Shown here in pieces: positions 18,517 through 27,669 of a stretch of 64,000 bases of DNA (position 1 is the first letter of the stretch; each line of letters starts with the position of its first letter). The stretch is taken from the NCBI GenBank assembly GCA_001653155.1, contig BDEJ01000013.1, positions 1 through 64,000 on the forward strand, in the 5' to 3' direction. The translations under genes and the position numbers were made by a program. The notes under the pieces were generated by a model. That model had not been told where the DNA came from and did no database searches. It saw nothing but the letters and a program-made list of their open reading frames with translations. This DNA is from Porphyromonadaceae bacterium H1 (GTDB lineage Bacteria; Bacteroidota; Bacteroidia; Bacteroidales; Paludibacteraceae).

Positions 18517-21339
18517 ATGAAACTAAAAGAATTTCTACAGGAAGTAAGCGAACACATGCCTTCAAAGCACATTCAGACCGACCTTATGAACTGTCTGGCT
18601 TGGGGCAACGACGCCGGCTTTTATCAACTCATGCCCCGTGCCGTGCTACACAGCTCGAACGAAACGGAAATCATTGCCATCATACAAGCTGCTCGAAAGT
18701 ACCGGACTCCTCTCACTTTCCGGGCTGCCGGCACAAGCCTCTCGGGACAAGCCATAGGAGAAGGCGTGCTGGTTGTAGTCGGGAAACACTGGGAGGGCTA
18801 TCATATCGAATCAGACGGAGTGTCCATTCGATTACAACCGGGCATTGTAGGCCAACGTGTAAATGAAATTTTAAAGCCTCTGGGTCGAAAGTTTCCTCCC
18901 GATCCGGCTTCCGTGAAATCAGCTATGGTTGGCGGCATCATCCTCAACAATGCTTCCGGGATGAGCTGCGGGATTCATCACAACAGTTACCGCATGATTC
19001 GTTCCGCTCGGTTGATACTGAGTGATGGAACGCTGCTCGACACCGGTAATGAAGCAAGTAAAAGAAATTTCTCCCTCAGCCACCCCGATTTCATCCGGAG
19101 CATCGAAACGCTTCGCGACCGTGTGAGAGCCGACAAGCAACTGACCGAGCGCATCCGAAAGAAGTATTCCATCAAAAATGTAATGGGACTGAATATCCTT
19201 CCTTTCATTGAGTTTGATGATCCTTTTGATATCATCACACGGCTTATCGTTGGCTCCGAAGGTTGCCTGGCTTTTTTAGCTGAAGCCCACATGCAGACCA
19301 TTCCCGACGAAACTCATCAAGCCAGCGCCTTGTTGTTTTTCCCCAACACGCGAACAGCCAGCGAAATGGTAGTCGCTCTGAAACGCTCTCCGGTGGTCGC
19401 AGTCGAATTTCTCGACCGGAAAGCGCTCAAGTCGGTCGAAAACGAATCGCAAATGCTTTCCGATTTGAAAAATCTGCCCGAGAAAGCTTCGGCCTTGTTA
19501 ATCAAGATTGAGGCAAAAAATGAACATCAATTGGCAGAGCGCACTTCGGAGGTCAACCGCATCATCCAAAGTTTCAAAACGCTGTATCCGCCTCGCTTCA
19601 CCACAGACGAAAAGGAATACGGCTTGTATTGGACCATACGGTCGGGCATTTTTCCAGCCGTAGGAAGCATGCGCCCCGTAGGTACCACCTGCCTGATCGA
19701 AGACGTAGCCTTTCCCATGGAGGTTTTTGCCGATGCGGTAGAAAACCTGCGTGCCATACTCGATCGCAACGGCTATCACGATGCCGTCATTTACGGACAT
19801 GCACTCGAAGGAAACTACCACTTCATCCTGAATCAAGCTTTCGACACTCCGGAATCCTTAGCGCAATACGAAGCCATGATGAAGGAAGTGGCGGAGCTCG
19901 TAGTAGGCAAATACGATGGTTCATTGAAGGCCGAGCACGGAACGGGACGCAACATGGCTCCTTTCGTACGATACGAATGGGGCGACGCTGCCTACGAAAT
20001 CATGAAAGAAGTAAAACAGTTGTTTGACCCTGCCGGCATTTTCAATCCCGGTGTTATCTTCAACTCCGACCCTCAGTGCCATCTTAAGCATTTGAAACCC
20101 TTGCCGCTCACCCATCCGCTCATAGACAAATGCATCGAATGCGGCTTTTGCGAAGTGAATTGCCTCAGTTGCGGATTCACCTTATCGTCCCGCCAACGCA
20201 TTGTTCTTCAACGACGAATCAAGCACCTGAAGCAGAGCGGAGAAAACAACGAGTTAGTAAAACAGCTCGAAGCCAGCTTCAAATATGCCGGAGAACAAAC
20301 CTGTGCCGGCGACGGATTGTGCTCTACTTCTTGCCCGGTGAAAATCAATGTCGGCGATTACATCCACGTCCTGCGCGAAGAGAATAACCAAAAGCATCCC
20401 GGCCGTTACCGCATCGGAGCATGGACTGCCAATCATTTCTCGCTGCTAAACCGATCGCTCAAAACGACCTTAGGCCTTACCTACCACACAAGAGCTTTGA
20501 TCGGGAACAAGACTGTAAACCGGATCGGTAAAGGCTTGCATTATGCCAGCGGGAAACAAATTCCGCTTTGGACGGCATCTCTACCGAACTCTGCCGCAGG
20601 GAAACCGTCTCAGCAACCAAGCGAAAAGCAGGATAAAGTCGTGTACTTCCCAAGCTGCCTCAATCAGATGATGGGCGCTTCGTACAACGACCCCGAAGCC
20701 ATACCGCTCATGCAAAAAACGCTTTCCTTTCTCAACAAAGCCGGATACGAGGTTATTTTCCCGGAAGAGATGAACAAACTCTGCTGCGGAACTATTTGGG
20801 AAAGCAAGGGTATGCCCGATATTGCCGATCAGAAAACCTGCGAGTTGGAACAGGCCCTGTTAAAAGCCTCGGAGAACGGAAAATATCCGATACTATGCGA
20901 TCAAAGTCCCTGTTTGCTGCGTATGCGCCATAACATCAAAAACCTCGCACTATACGAACCTGTGGAGTTTATCGATAAATTCTTGCTGGACAGGCTCGAC
21001 TTTTTCCCGACAGACGAAGCCATCACCATACACGCTACCTGTTCTACCATCAAGATGGGCCTTAAACCTACTTTGATAAAAATAGCGAAGTACTGTAGCA
21101 ACAATGTAATCGTACCGGAAGAGGTCGGATGCTGCGGATTTGCCGGAGACAAAGGTTTTTTCTTCCCGGAACTGAATAACTATGCCTTACGGAAACTACC
21201 ACAACAAATCAAAGAAGCAAAAGTAAAAACAGGTTACAGCAACAGTCGCACTTGCGAAATCGGCTTGAATACAAACACGGGCATACCTTACGTATCGATT
21301 ATCTATCTGGTGGACAAATGCAGCAAAGCTAAGGGATAA
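18517..21339 (+). CDS. FAD-linked and Fe-S D-lactate dehydrogenase-like protein
   Basis: This is a 940-residue fusion of an FAD-binding oxidase with an iron-sulfur/CCG half, as in D-lactate or 2-hydroxyacid dehydrogenases that feed electrons to quinones. The PP-loop FAD site is at about 65-85 (FRAAGTSLSGQAIGEG), and an FAD-oxidase C-terminal domain runs to about 520 (AEHGTGRN). Two Fe-S motifs follow: CIECGFCEVNC at 538 and CAGDGLCSTSCPV at 595. Two CCG motifs lie at 756 (LCCGTIWESKG) and 872 (CCGFAGDKG). No transmembrane segment is seen, so it is probably membrane-associated on the inner face. It stands as a single gene. D-lactate is the best-guess substrate; release of lactate from MurNAc during wall salvage would fit the neighbourhood but is not shown. 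Confidence 0.87.
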   Translation: MKLKEFLQEVSEHMPSKHIQTDLMNCLAWGNDAGFYQLMPRAVLHSSNETEIIAIIQAARKYRTPLTFRAAGTSLSGQAIGEGVLVVVGKHWEGYHIESDGVSIRLQPGIVGQRVNEILKPLGRKFPPDPASVKSAMVGGIILNNASGMSCGIHHNSYRMIRSARLILSDGTLLDTGNEASKRNFSLSHPDFIRSIETLRDRVRADKQLTERIRKKYSIKNVMGLNILPFIEFDDPFDIITRLIVGSEGCLAFLAEAHMQTIPDETHQASALLFFPNTRTASEMVVALKRSPVVAVEFLDRKALKSVENESQMLSDLKNLPEKASALLIKIEAKNEHQLAERTSEVNRIIQSFKTLYPPRFTTDEKEYGLYWTIRSGIFPAVGSMRPVGTTCLIEDVAFPMEVFADAVENLRAILDRNGYHDAVIYGHALEGNYHFILNQAFDTPESLAQYEAMMKEVAELVVGKYDGSLKAEHGTGRNMAPFVRYEWGDAAYEIMKEVKQLFDPAGIFNPGVIFNSDPQCHLKHLKPLPLTHPLIDKCIECGFCEVNCLSCGFTLSSRQRIVLQRRIKHLKQSGENNELVKQLEASFKYAGEQTCAGDGLCSTSCPVKINVGDYIHVLREENNQKHPGRYRIGAWTANHFSLLNRSLKTTLGLTYHTRALIGNKTVNRIGKGLHYASGKQIPLWTASLPNSAAGKPSQQPSEKQDKVVYFPSCLNQMMGASYNDPEAIPLMQKTLSFLNKAGYEVIFPEEMNKLCCGTIWESKGMPDIADQKTCELEQALLKASENGKYPILCDQSPCLLRMRHNIKNLALYEPVEFIDKFLLDRLDFFPTDEAITIHATCSTIKMGLKPTLIKIAKYCSNNVIVPEEVGCCGFAGDKGFFFPELNNYALRKLPQQIKEAKVKTGYSNSRTCEIGLNTNTGIPYVSIIYLVDKCSKAKG

Positions 21340-21373
21340 AGAAAAGCCTCGCAAATCAAAAGACTAAATATCG

Positions 21374-22219
21374 CTACGACAGGAGTTGAGGATTGTAGTA
21401 TTCAACCAGACCTTTCATCGGCGATTCGGTAATTTTGGAAATCTCAATACCGAATTCGCCGGCTACATCTCGTAAGATGCTTTTATAATTCTCGGCGACG
21501 GAACCGATAAATCCGATGGGATAATCCTGAAAATCGTACTGAAGGATATTCCGTCTGAAGAAGCGTCTGAAGTTTTTTGCGACCAACTCGTAAACATATT
21601 CGTTATCGAGAAAATCCGACAAAAAGAAAGAAAAGACCGACAAACTACGATTCGGGAAGGATTTGTTATAAATAAGATCGAGGGCGTCATCGGCAGTAAT
21701 GCGGTAGATGTCGTAAAATTTCTCGGTAATTTCGGGAGGAGCGAGGTTTTTCAAACAGTCACTGAGAAACATCTTGCCCAATACCGCTCCGCTGCCTTCA
21801 TCTCCAAGTATGTAGCCGAGGGATTTTACATTTCGTACAATCTGATCACCGTCATACAGGCAGGAGTTAGAGCCCGTTCCAAGAATACAGGCAATCCCCT
21901 TTCCTCTGCCGAAGAGAGAGCGGGCTGCAGCCAGCAAATCACTCTCCACGTGCGTCAACACTCTGAATTGTGAGGTTAATGAGGCTTTGACAACATTCTT
22001 CTTTTCTTCGGAAGTGCAGCCTGCCCCGTAGAAAAAAATCTCATCCAACTTACGTGTAAAGAATTTTTCAGGGAGTTGCAAGCGTACACAACGACTGATT
22101 TCACGTCGTGTCTGGAAGAAGGGATTGATTCCTTCCGTATAGGTATGTTCCACGATGTGGTTGCCCTCAAGCAAACACCACTCGGCCTTAGTCGATCCGC
22201 TTTCTGCTATTAATTTCAT
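21374..22219 (-). CDS. BadF/BadG-type N-acetylglucosamine/amino-sugar kinase
   Basis: This is a 281-residue cytoplasmic sugar kinase of the BcrAD/BadFG family. I chose the start at 22219 (MKLIAESGSTKAEW) because it gives the standard phosphate-1 motif at the N-terminus; the longer frame from 22324 adds 35 unrelated residues overlapping the next gene. The motifs GTGSNS, GYILGDEGSGAVLGK and GFIGSVAENY are the ATP-binding and sugar-kinase hallmarks. Members phosphorylate GlcNAc, and in Clostridium acetobutylicum the relative MurK also phosphorylates MurNAc. With the amidases and GHL10 enzyme nearby, it would fit the intracellular end of wall-sugar salvage. Confidence 0.87.
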   Translation of the reverse strand: MKLIAESGSTKAEWCLLEGNHIVEHTYTEGINPFFQTRREISRCVRLQLPEKFFTRKLDEIFFYGAGCTSEEKKNVVKASLTSQFRVLTHVESDLLAAARSLFGRGKGIACILGTGSNSCLYDGDQIVRNVKSLGYILGDEGSGAVLGKMFLSDCLKNLAPPEITEKFYDIYRITADDALDLIYNKSFPNRSLSVFSFFLSDFLDNEYVYELVAKNFRRFFRRNILQYDFQDYPIGFIGSVAENYKSILRDVAGEFGIEISKITESPMKGLVEYYNPQLLS

Positions 22220-22287
22220 CCTGACGACTTCAATTGGGGATGCTACGCCATACCGCAACGGGAAGAAGTATGCATCCGGTTTCAACT

Positions 22288-22959
22288 TCATTCTTCCATA
22301 AAACTTCGTATGGCTTCTACCCAAACAGCATAGCCTTCTTCGTTCAAATGCAGTCCGTCGGTAGTGTAAGCCTCGTTAAGCATTGTTCCGGTTTTGTCCA
22401 GAAACAGAGGATAAAGGTCTATAAAAGTAACATGCTCTCTGCGCCCTAACTTTCTCAAACGCTTATTGAGTGCCTTTATTTGTTTTTCCTTATTCAACAA
22501 GCGCTTATAACGTCCGAAACTGTTGTTAACAGGCAACAAGCTCTGAAGATAGATACTCGTTTCGGGTGATTCGGTTTTTACACGACGAAGTATCTTTTTA
22601 ATGTTACCGGCAATATAGCTATTCGCAACATCCTGCGAAATATCATTGACTCCCATCAACAAGAAAAGTTTCCGAGGCTGAGCTTCTACTATTTCATCGA
22701 GGCGCGCCCACATTCCATCGGTATTATCACCTACAATACCTCGATTGGCCGGCTGCTGGCGTGGGAAGTACAATTCCCAGTCCCCGCCCTGAGTCAAACT
22801 GTTGCCCAATAACACAATCTGCCCCTTCTGTAGTTTATCGGCTTTAAAGGCCTCCAAACGTTTCTTGTATATTTCCGTTTCGTAAACTTTGGCAGCCTGA
22901 TTTTGAGCCAGGGCAGATAGTGACACAAAGCAAAGCAAAGATAGTATGTTGAGTTTCAT
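22288..22959 (-). CDS. Exported SGNH/GDSL-type esterase
   Basis: This is a 223-residue protein with a signal peptide (MKLNILSLLCFVSLSALAQ). The SGNH blocks are clear: block I VLLGNSLTQGG (Ser), block II NRGIVGDN (Gly), block III LLMGVNDIS (Asn) and block V TTDGLHLNEEGY (Asp and His). It resembles the PAF-acetylhydrolase/sialate O-acetylesterase type. Its likely role is removal of acetyl or acyl groups from glycans in the periplasm. It has its own promoter upstream (23036-23043) and reads toward the kinase gene 68 bases downstream, so the two are probably co-transcribed. Confidence 0.88.
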   Translation of the reverse strand: MKLNILSLLCFVSLSALAQNQAAKVYETEIYKKRLEAFKADKLQKGQIVLLGNSLTQGGDWELYFPRQQPANRGIVGDNTDGMWARLDEIVEAQPRKLFLLMGVNDISQDVANSYIAGNIKKILRRVKTESPETSIYLQSLLPVNNSFGRYKRLLNKEKQIKALNKRLRKLGRREHVTFIDLYPLFLDKTGTMLNEAYTTDGLHLNEEGYAVWVEAIRSFMEE

Positions 22960-23035
22960 TCTACTTGATTTTTATAACACAATTCGACCTCAAAGCCAGC
23001 CGTAGCACAAGCCGGGGGTTTCGCAAGCGATGCAA

Positions 23036-23043
23036 CAAAGTTA
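23036..23043 (-). promoter_or_regulatory. -7 box for the SGNH esterase-kinase unit
   Basis: On the minus strand the sequence reads TAACTTTG, a match to the Bacteroidetes -7 box TAnnTTTG. It lies about 77 bases upstream of the esterase start. Confidence 0.6.
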
Positions 23044-23192
23044 ATTAAATATTTTAAAACTTCTCTCCTTTCCCCTATTCTTTTTTCCACAATCACAAGG
23101 CAGAATACAAACATTTAAGAATTTGGATGCAGACAGACAACAAGACAGAAAAAGCAAATACTGTCCTCAAAGGATATTTCGGGCTGGGTTGC

Positions 23193-23222
23193 TTGTCAAT
23201 CCCTAAAAAACTCTTATCTTTG
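23193..23222 (+). promoter_or_regulatory. Promoter of tRNA-Ser
   Basis: TTG at 23193-23195, a 19-base spacer and TATCTTTG at 23215-23222 match the Bacteroidetes sigma-ABfr promoter (TTTG, about 19 bases, TAnnTTTG) well. The tRNA starts 16 bases after it. Confidence 0.75.
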
Positions 23223-23238
23223 CACGCGAAAAATTAAA

Positions 23239-23326
23239 GGAAAGGTGCTCGAGTGGTTGAAGAGGCACGCCTGGAAAGCGTGTAAACGCCTAAAGCGTTT
23301 CACGGGTTCGAATCCCGTCCTTTCCG
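23239..23326 (+). tRNA. tRNA-Ser (anticodon GGA)
   Basis: The acceptor arms GGAAAGG (23239) and CCTTTCC (23319-23325) pair fully, with discriminator G at 23326. The anticodon loop CTGGAAA places GGA at 23273-23275, which reads UCC/UCU serine codons. A long variable arm follows, as expected for class II tRNA-Ser, and the T loop GGTTCGAATCC is canonical. CCA is not encoded. Confidence 0.96.
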
Positions 23327-23354
23327 CAAACAATCTTTTTTCATACGCACAAAA

Positions 23355-23393
23355 GAGGGCTGTTGGCGATTATTTTCGCCAACAGCCCTCTTG
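23355..23393 (+). terminator. Hairpin after tRNA-Ser
   Basis: GAGGGCTGTTGGCGA (23355-23369) and TCGCCAACAGCCCTC (23376-23390) form a perfect 15-bp stem with a 6-base loop. It follows the tRNA by about 29 bases, and the T run is short (TTGCCC), so efficiency is uncertain. Confidence 0.65.
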
Positions 23394-23460
23394 CCCTATC
23401 TATAAAGCAATAAAATTGCAAAATTGGGAGCTAACGAAACTCTAAAGAGTCGGCTAAACA

Positions 23461-23494
23461 AACCCCGAAAGTTTTTTGTCTAACTTTCGGGGTT
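23461..23494 (-). terminator. Hairpin terminator downstream of amidase copy 2
   Basis: AACCCCGAAAGTT and AACTTTCGGGGTT (23461-23473 and 23482-23494) form a perfect 13-bp stem, 44 bases beyond the stop of the minus-strand amidase gene. The following bases (TGTTTAG on the minus strand) are a weak T tract. Confidence 0.65.
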
Positions 23495-23537
23495 CACTTC
23501 AATTGAGCCCAAGCTCTTTAATTAAAGAAGTTTCGGT

Positions 23538-26500
23538 TTATTTCCGTACGAGTCGGAGTACCGAAGTCTTATTCACGCGCATCAGATATACTCCCGGGCG
23601 CAAAGCGGAAACATCAAGCGTTTCTTTGTTTGAGTTCAGACCGGTAACTTCGTGCAGCAAACAACCATTAAGATCGAAGATAGCTACAGAGTTAATACTT
23701 TCCGTTGATTCTATCGTAACGAAAGCATCGGTCGGATTCGGGTAAGAAACACATGAGAAACCAGGTTCTTGAAGCTTCGCAAGAACAATAACTGCATTTA
23801 CATAAGCAGCTTCCGTTTCGTAACTTCCCACCAAAGCCGTAACCGAATATTTGTACTCTCCGGGAGCAAGATCCTTATGAACATAGCTTTGTTCGGCTAC
23901 GGTAGCCAGCAGTTCACCTTGGCAATATACCTTGTATTTTACTTCGGCTGTTACTCCCGCCGGCTTATCCCAAGTAAGGGTTACTTGCTTTTGTGAAACC
24001 TCAGCCTTCAGGTTAGTTACTCCGGGATAAGTTACATTTCCTCGTGCGATGAGAGAGGCTTTCATAGCAGGCGTAGTACAAGTATTCTCCGTTATCGGCA
24101 TAGCCCAAACACTCACTTGTTTGCCCTTATTCGAAAGCGCATAGAGGTTTCCGGCGTAGTCGAAAGCAAAGTCGTCGTAGGAAGTAGCAGGCAGATCAAA
24201 GGCATGTTTAAACTTCGGTGTTACTTTCGGAATACCATTTTTATTGATTTTGTACTCGAATACATACACGCCTCCGTTGTAGCTGAGCGCAATCAGATTT
24301 CTGCTTTCGTCGACAGCCAAAGCTCCGTTTTCAGATGATTCCTGGATAATAGCTTCTCCATTTTTGTCTTTAAACTCAGCTGCATTAAAAACAGCTTCTT
24401 TATGTTTGTCGCTGTAGTAAAGCATACAGGGATTGCCCACCGTATTACTACCTTTTCCACGGTATTGAGCTGCCCAATAACCGGTGGAAACAGGCACGAC
24501 ACTGGCATTGCCGTTACCCACATAACTGCTTCCCATAGCCTTATAAGAAGGAGCTGCCGACCAGGTATTTTCGTTACCGATGTTATACACATTGGTTATT
24601 TTCTTCCAATTATTTCCGGAAGCCGATTGGTCTATGGCAAACACTTGTGTATTCTTACCCTCACCCCGTGTACCGATGGCAACTACCTGCCCACAAACGA
24701 AAGTAGATCCGGCTTTCAGCACGCCTTTTTCGTCGCGAGTAACGCCTGTAAACATCGGAGCCATGGAGTAGTCTTTGGGATTCATCACATAAATTCCGGA
24801 ATTGCTTACACTGGCATCCGACAGGAATACCCTACCATCAGCCGCTACCGCCAGTTTACGCGGTCCTTTGGCATTTTCGTTGCTCCAGGCAATACCTCCA
24901 TTATGGGCGTTGTTTCCTTGATTGCTTACATCCGAAGCATCGGGGCCGAGAATATAAACTCCGGTTGTGGTTGCTCTACCGCCAACCTCTCCGGACATCG
25001 TATTGCTCACATAAACTCTTCCGAAGTATTCGCTTTCGGTCGACTTGTCTATTGCAACCCCTTTGGGAGCAAAGAATTTATAAACAGCACTGTCATCGGA
25101 GAGTTTGGTAAAGCGGGTAACGCTGCCGGCCGAAGCACGTATTCCCCACCAGAAACCTTCGTTTTCAGGTATGTCGGCATCTGCCAAACGGGTTTCGTGT
25201 TGACCCTTTGTTTTAGCTCCTAAGGAAATAACTTTGGCTTCTTCGCCGGAGAGCTTGTAAAGTATCAAGTCAACCTGATTCGCATTCTCGTTCAAGGCAA
25301 ACTTAATTTTGAAAGCTTTGTCCGCCGTACTGTAGCTTGCATTCAGTCCGTAAGCAAAAATACGGGCGGGCGACGAAGCCTGTGCCGCACCACGAGTTGT
25401 AGCTTTAGCCCCTTTGCTTCCTACCAGGAGATACAAATCAATATCGGCATTGTCCACCACTCCGTGTGCAGTCATCGGACTCAAAGCGGCTTCGTTGCTG
25501 ATAAGAGTGGGCGTGCTACCCAAATTCATGGCTTTATCGAAACCGTTGGTAATATCAAATAAACTTACTTTATACGAGTAAGCGTTGTCGCCTTGCTTCT
25601 CGAAAACCGGGGCGCTCATATACAGCCTGTCGGCATAACGGAAGTAATTCGCTCCGTTGGCCTCAACAGGAACTGCCTGATTAAATTCTTTCAAATTGCT
25701 GATTTGAGTTTTTTTGGTTTCAACCTTAAATTCATGAGGTTTTATCGTCTTGCCATCGACTATTAGATGGTCGACAGCCGTTGGCGACAAGGTAATCCGC
25801 ACATCTTCGCCCAGTTGACTTTCGTCCCATTCGGTATCATTATATTGGTAATCGATCGCCTTTCCGTTTTTCACGAACCAAAGCATGTAACGAATTCCAT
25901 ATTTGGTATTCCAACCTGCACCGGCATGAGAATCGAAGTAGAACCGGAAGTCATTCAGCTTTCCGTTCAGGGCAATGCTGTTGGCCATTAAATTGGACCT
26001 GTTATAGCCTGCGAATAAAGCGTTGTTGTTATTATTTGTTTCCATCTTTAAAAACACCTGAGGATCTACCTCTTCGAATGTTTTTCCTTCGGCAGCCTGC
26101 CATTTATACATATAGAAGTCGCCTGTCTGATATTTGTTATCTTTTACCCCTATTACGGTAGAGTTTACACCGATAAGCACCGTATCGTTGGTAAAAGCAA
26201 TGTCTGAAAGGACATAAGGATAAGTTTTGCCGTTATAGCCTTCGGTTACAATGCCTGTCGTGCTCATTTCCCTAATCAGGCCTCCGTCAGCAGGATTCAA
26301 AACCAATAATTTAGGTTTCTTATCATTATCCACTGCAAGCACATAGTATTTGCCGAAGCGCAGGATAGCCCTTCTGACCGTCAGGCCACTCAATGCCGGA
26401 AAGTTACTTACGCTTCCGTCCGCAACGATATTATAGGAAGAAGCTCCTGCGATGTCTCCGTCTTGCTTCGGATGCGTATAGTAGCCCACTTCAGCAAGAC

Positions 26501-27662
26501 TTTGTTCTTCCGTACCGGGTTCGGGTTTGGACTTGTCGGTTAGGAGTTTGTTAATAAAGGAAGTTTCGTTTGCCTTCACTTCGATTACTTCTTCTTCCTT
26601 CCAATAACCTTCTATGTCATATATCAATTTGTATTTACCCGGAGAGAGTTTCTTAAACACATATACTCCGTTATACTCCTTGTCGGTCTTATAAGAGGCG
26701 AGCTCTACACCTGATTCGGATTGGAGTTTTACGACTACCTCGTTCAACGGTTTATGAGCGTCGAAAGACCCCACTTTATACTTATATAATGTATGGTCAA
26801 GCGCTTCGTTTTTATCCTTAACGGTTCCGACAATATAGCCTTTGGTTTCAGTATTATCTCCGAACCAGGCTCGTATGGCACGGGAGTAACGAACACCGAA
26901 TTCATAGGTATAATCCCGATTCAACATCCGATGACGCTCGGGTTGGTAGGTATGGAAGCAGGTTTCAGCCAAATAACCGTCACAACCGTGTTTCAACACT
27001 CCAAGATAACCGGTAAATCCGTCAACCGTAGTGCTTTTTCCATAGAAAGAAATATCTCCACGGGTATTGTTAGAAGATGCAGAAGTATAAGCTGAAAAAT
27101 AACTTACTCCCTCTTTAGCCAAGTACTTCCAAGTGTCCAGAGCCATTTGACGCGCATCTCTCAACTCGTTACCGACCTCCTTATCCGTACCGCGATAGAG
27201 CAACAAAGGATAGTTGGTAGTAGAACCGTCGGTATGAGCATTGCTGTGCAAGGAGATGAAGTAATCCATATTGTTTTCCTGCACGTCGCGAGCGATAACC
27301 GAAAGGGTAGAAAGCTGCTCGGCATCTTCATACTGTTCGTGAGGGAAAAGCGTAGCTTGACTTTTAGGAGCAATACCGTTTCTGGTACGCGACATTCTTA
27401 TGTAACCCGCTCCGGCATTTTTCAGTTCATCCCGCAGCGACTCTCCTTGCCAGAGGCTTGTTTTCGTTTCGAAAAAGCCTAAGGTATCCATAATCACATA
27501 ATTGATAGTGGGCAAAGGACGGTCGTTAGATCCCCAGCCACCGTGTCCGGGGTTGATGTAAATGCGTGCTTTATTCAAGGTGTTTTCGGCATAGGTTTGT
27601 GTAAACACAGCCGAGACCAATATTGCTATCAGCAAAAGACCTGTTTTATATAACTGTTTCAT
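23538..27662 (-). CDS. Giant secreted Amidase_3 enzyme with propeller, FN3 and T9SS domains
   Basis: This is a 1374-residue exported enzyme. The start at 27662 (MKQLYKTGLLLIAILV) gives a proper signal peptide; the longer frame from 27686 does not. Amidase_3 is at about 32-245, with zinc ligands His40 (INPGHGG), Glu65 (FFETKTSL) and His139 (SLHSNAH) and catalytic Glu233 (YLAETCFHTY). A carboxypeptidase-regulatory-like domain follows (about 250-345), then a long DUF4623-like and propeller-like region (about 385-1180), an FN3 domain (TNLKAEVSQKQVTLTWDKP) and a T9SS tail (SYPNPTDAFVTIES to RLVRK). It is 7 bases downstream of the second TolB-like propeller gene. The overall plan matches amidase copy 1 but with a much larger accessory part, probably for binding or surface display. 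Confidence 0.92.
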   Translation of the reverse strand: MKQLYKTGLLLIAILVSAVFTQTYAENTLNKARIYINPGHGGWGSNDRPLPTINYVIMDTLGFFETKTSLWQGESLRDELKNAGAGYIRMSRTRNGIAPKSQATLFPHEQYEDAEQLSTLSVIARDVQENNMDYFISLHSNAHTDGSTTNYPLLLYRGTDKEVGNELRDARQMALDTWKYLAKEGVSYFSAYTSASSNNTRGDISFYGKSTTVDGFTGYLGVLKHGCDGYLAETCFHTYQPERHRMLNRDYTYEFGVRYSRAIRAWFGDNTETKGYIVGTVKDKNEALDHTLYKYKVGSFDAHKPLNEVVVKLQSESGVELASYKTDKEYNGVYVFKKLSPGKYKLIYDIEGYWKEEEVIEVKANETSFINKLLTDKSKPEPGTEEQSLAEVGYYTHPKQDGDIAGASSYNIVADGSVSNFPALSGLTVRRAILRFGKYYVLAVDNDKKPKLLVLNPADGGLIREMSTTGIVTEGYNGKTYPYVLSDIAFTNDTVLIGVNSTVIGVKDNKYQTGDFYMYKWQAAEGKTFEEVDPQVFLKMETNNNNNALFAGYNRSNLMANSIALNGKLNDFRFYFDSHAGAGWNTKYGIRYMLWFVKNGKAIDYQYNDTEWDESQLGEDVRITLSPTAVDHLIVDGKTIKPHEFKVETKKTQISNLKEFNQAVPVEANGANYFRYADRLYMSAPVFEKQGDNAYSYKVSLFDITNGFDKAMNLGSTPTLISNEAALSPMTAHGVVDNADIDLYLLVGSKGAKATTRGAAQASSPARIFAYGLNASYSTADKAFKIKFALNENANQVDLILYKLSGEEAKVISLGAKTKGQHETRLADADIPENEGFWWGIRASAGSVTRFTKLSDDSAVYKFFAPKGVAIDKSTESEYFGRVYVSNTMSGEVGGRATTTGVYILGPDASDVSNQGNNAHNGGIAWSNENAKGPRKLAVAADGRVFLSDASVSNSGIYVMNPKDYSMAPMFTGVTRDEKGVLKAGSTFVCGQVVAIGTRGEGKNTQVFAIDQSASGNNWKKITNVYNIGNENTWSAAPSYKAMGSSYVGNGNASVVPVSTGYWAAQYRGKGSNTVGNPCMLYYSDKHKEAVFNAAEFKDKNGEAIIQESSENGALAVDESRNLIALSYNGGVYVFEYKINKNGIPKVTPKFKHAFDLPATSYDDFAFDYAGNLYALSNKGKQVSVWAMPITENTCTTPAMKASLIARGNVTYPGVTNLKAEVSQKQVTLTWDKPAGVTAEVKYKVYCQGELLATVAEQSYVHKDLAPGEYKYSVTALVGSYETEAAYVNAVIVLAKLQEPGFSCVSYPNPTDAFVTIESTESINSVAIFDLNGCLLHEVTGLNSNKETLDVSALRPGVYLMRVNKTSVLRLVRK

Positions 27663-27669
27663 AATGGTA

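Noticed and set aside
23355-23494. Two hairpins behind tRNA-Ser considered as an attachment site or CRISPR-like repeat
   Set aside because: Their sequences differ from each other, no repeat of the tRNA end is found nearby, and both behave as simple terminators.
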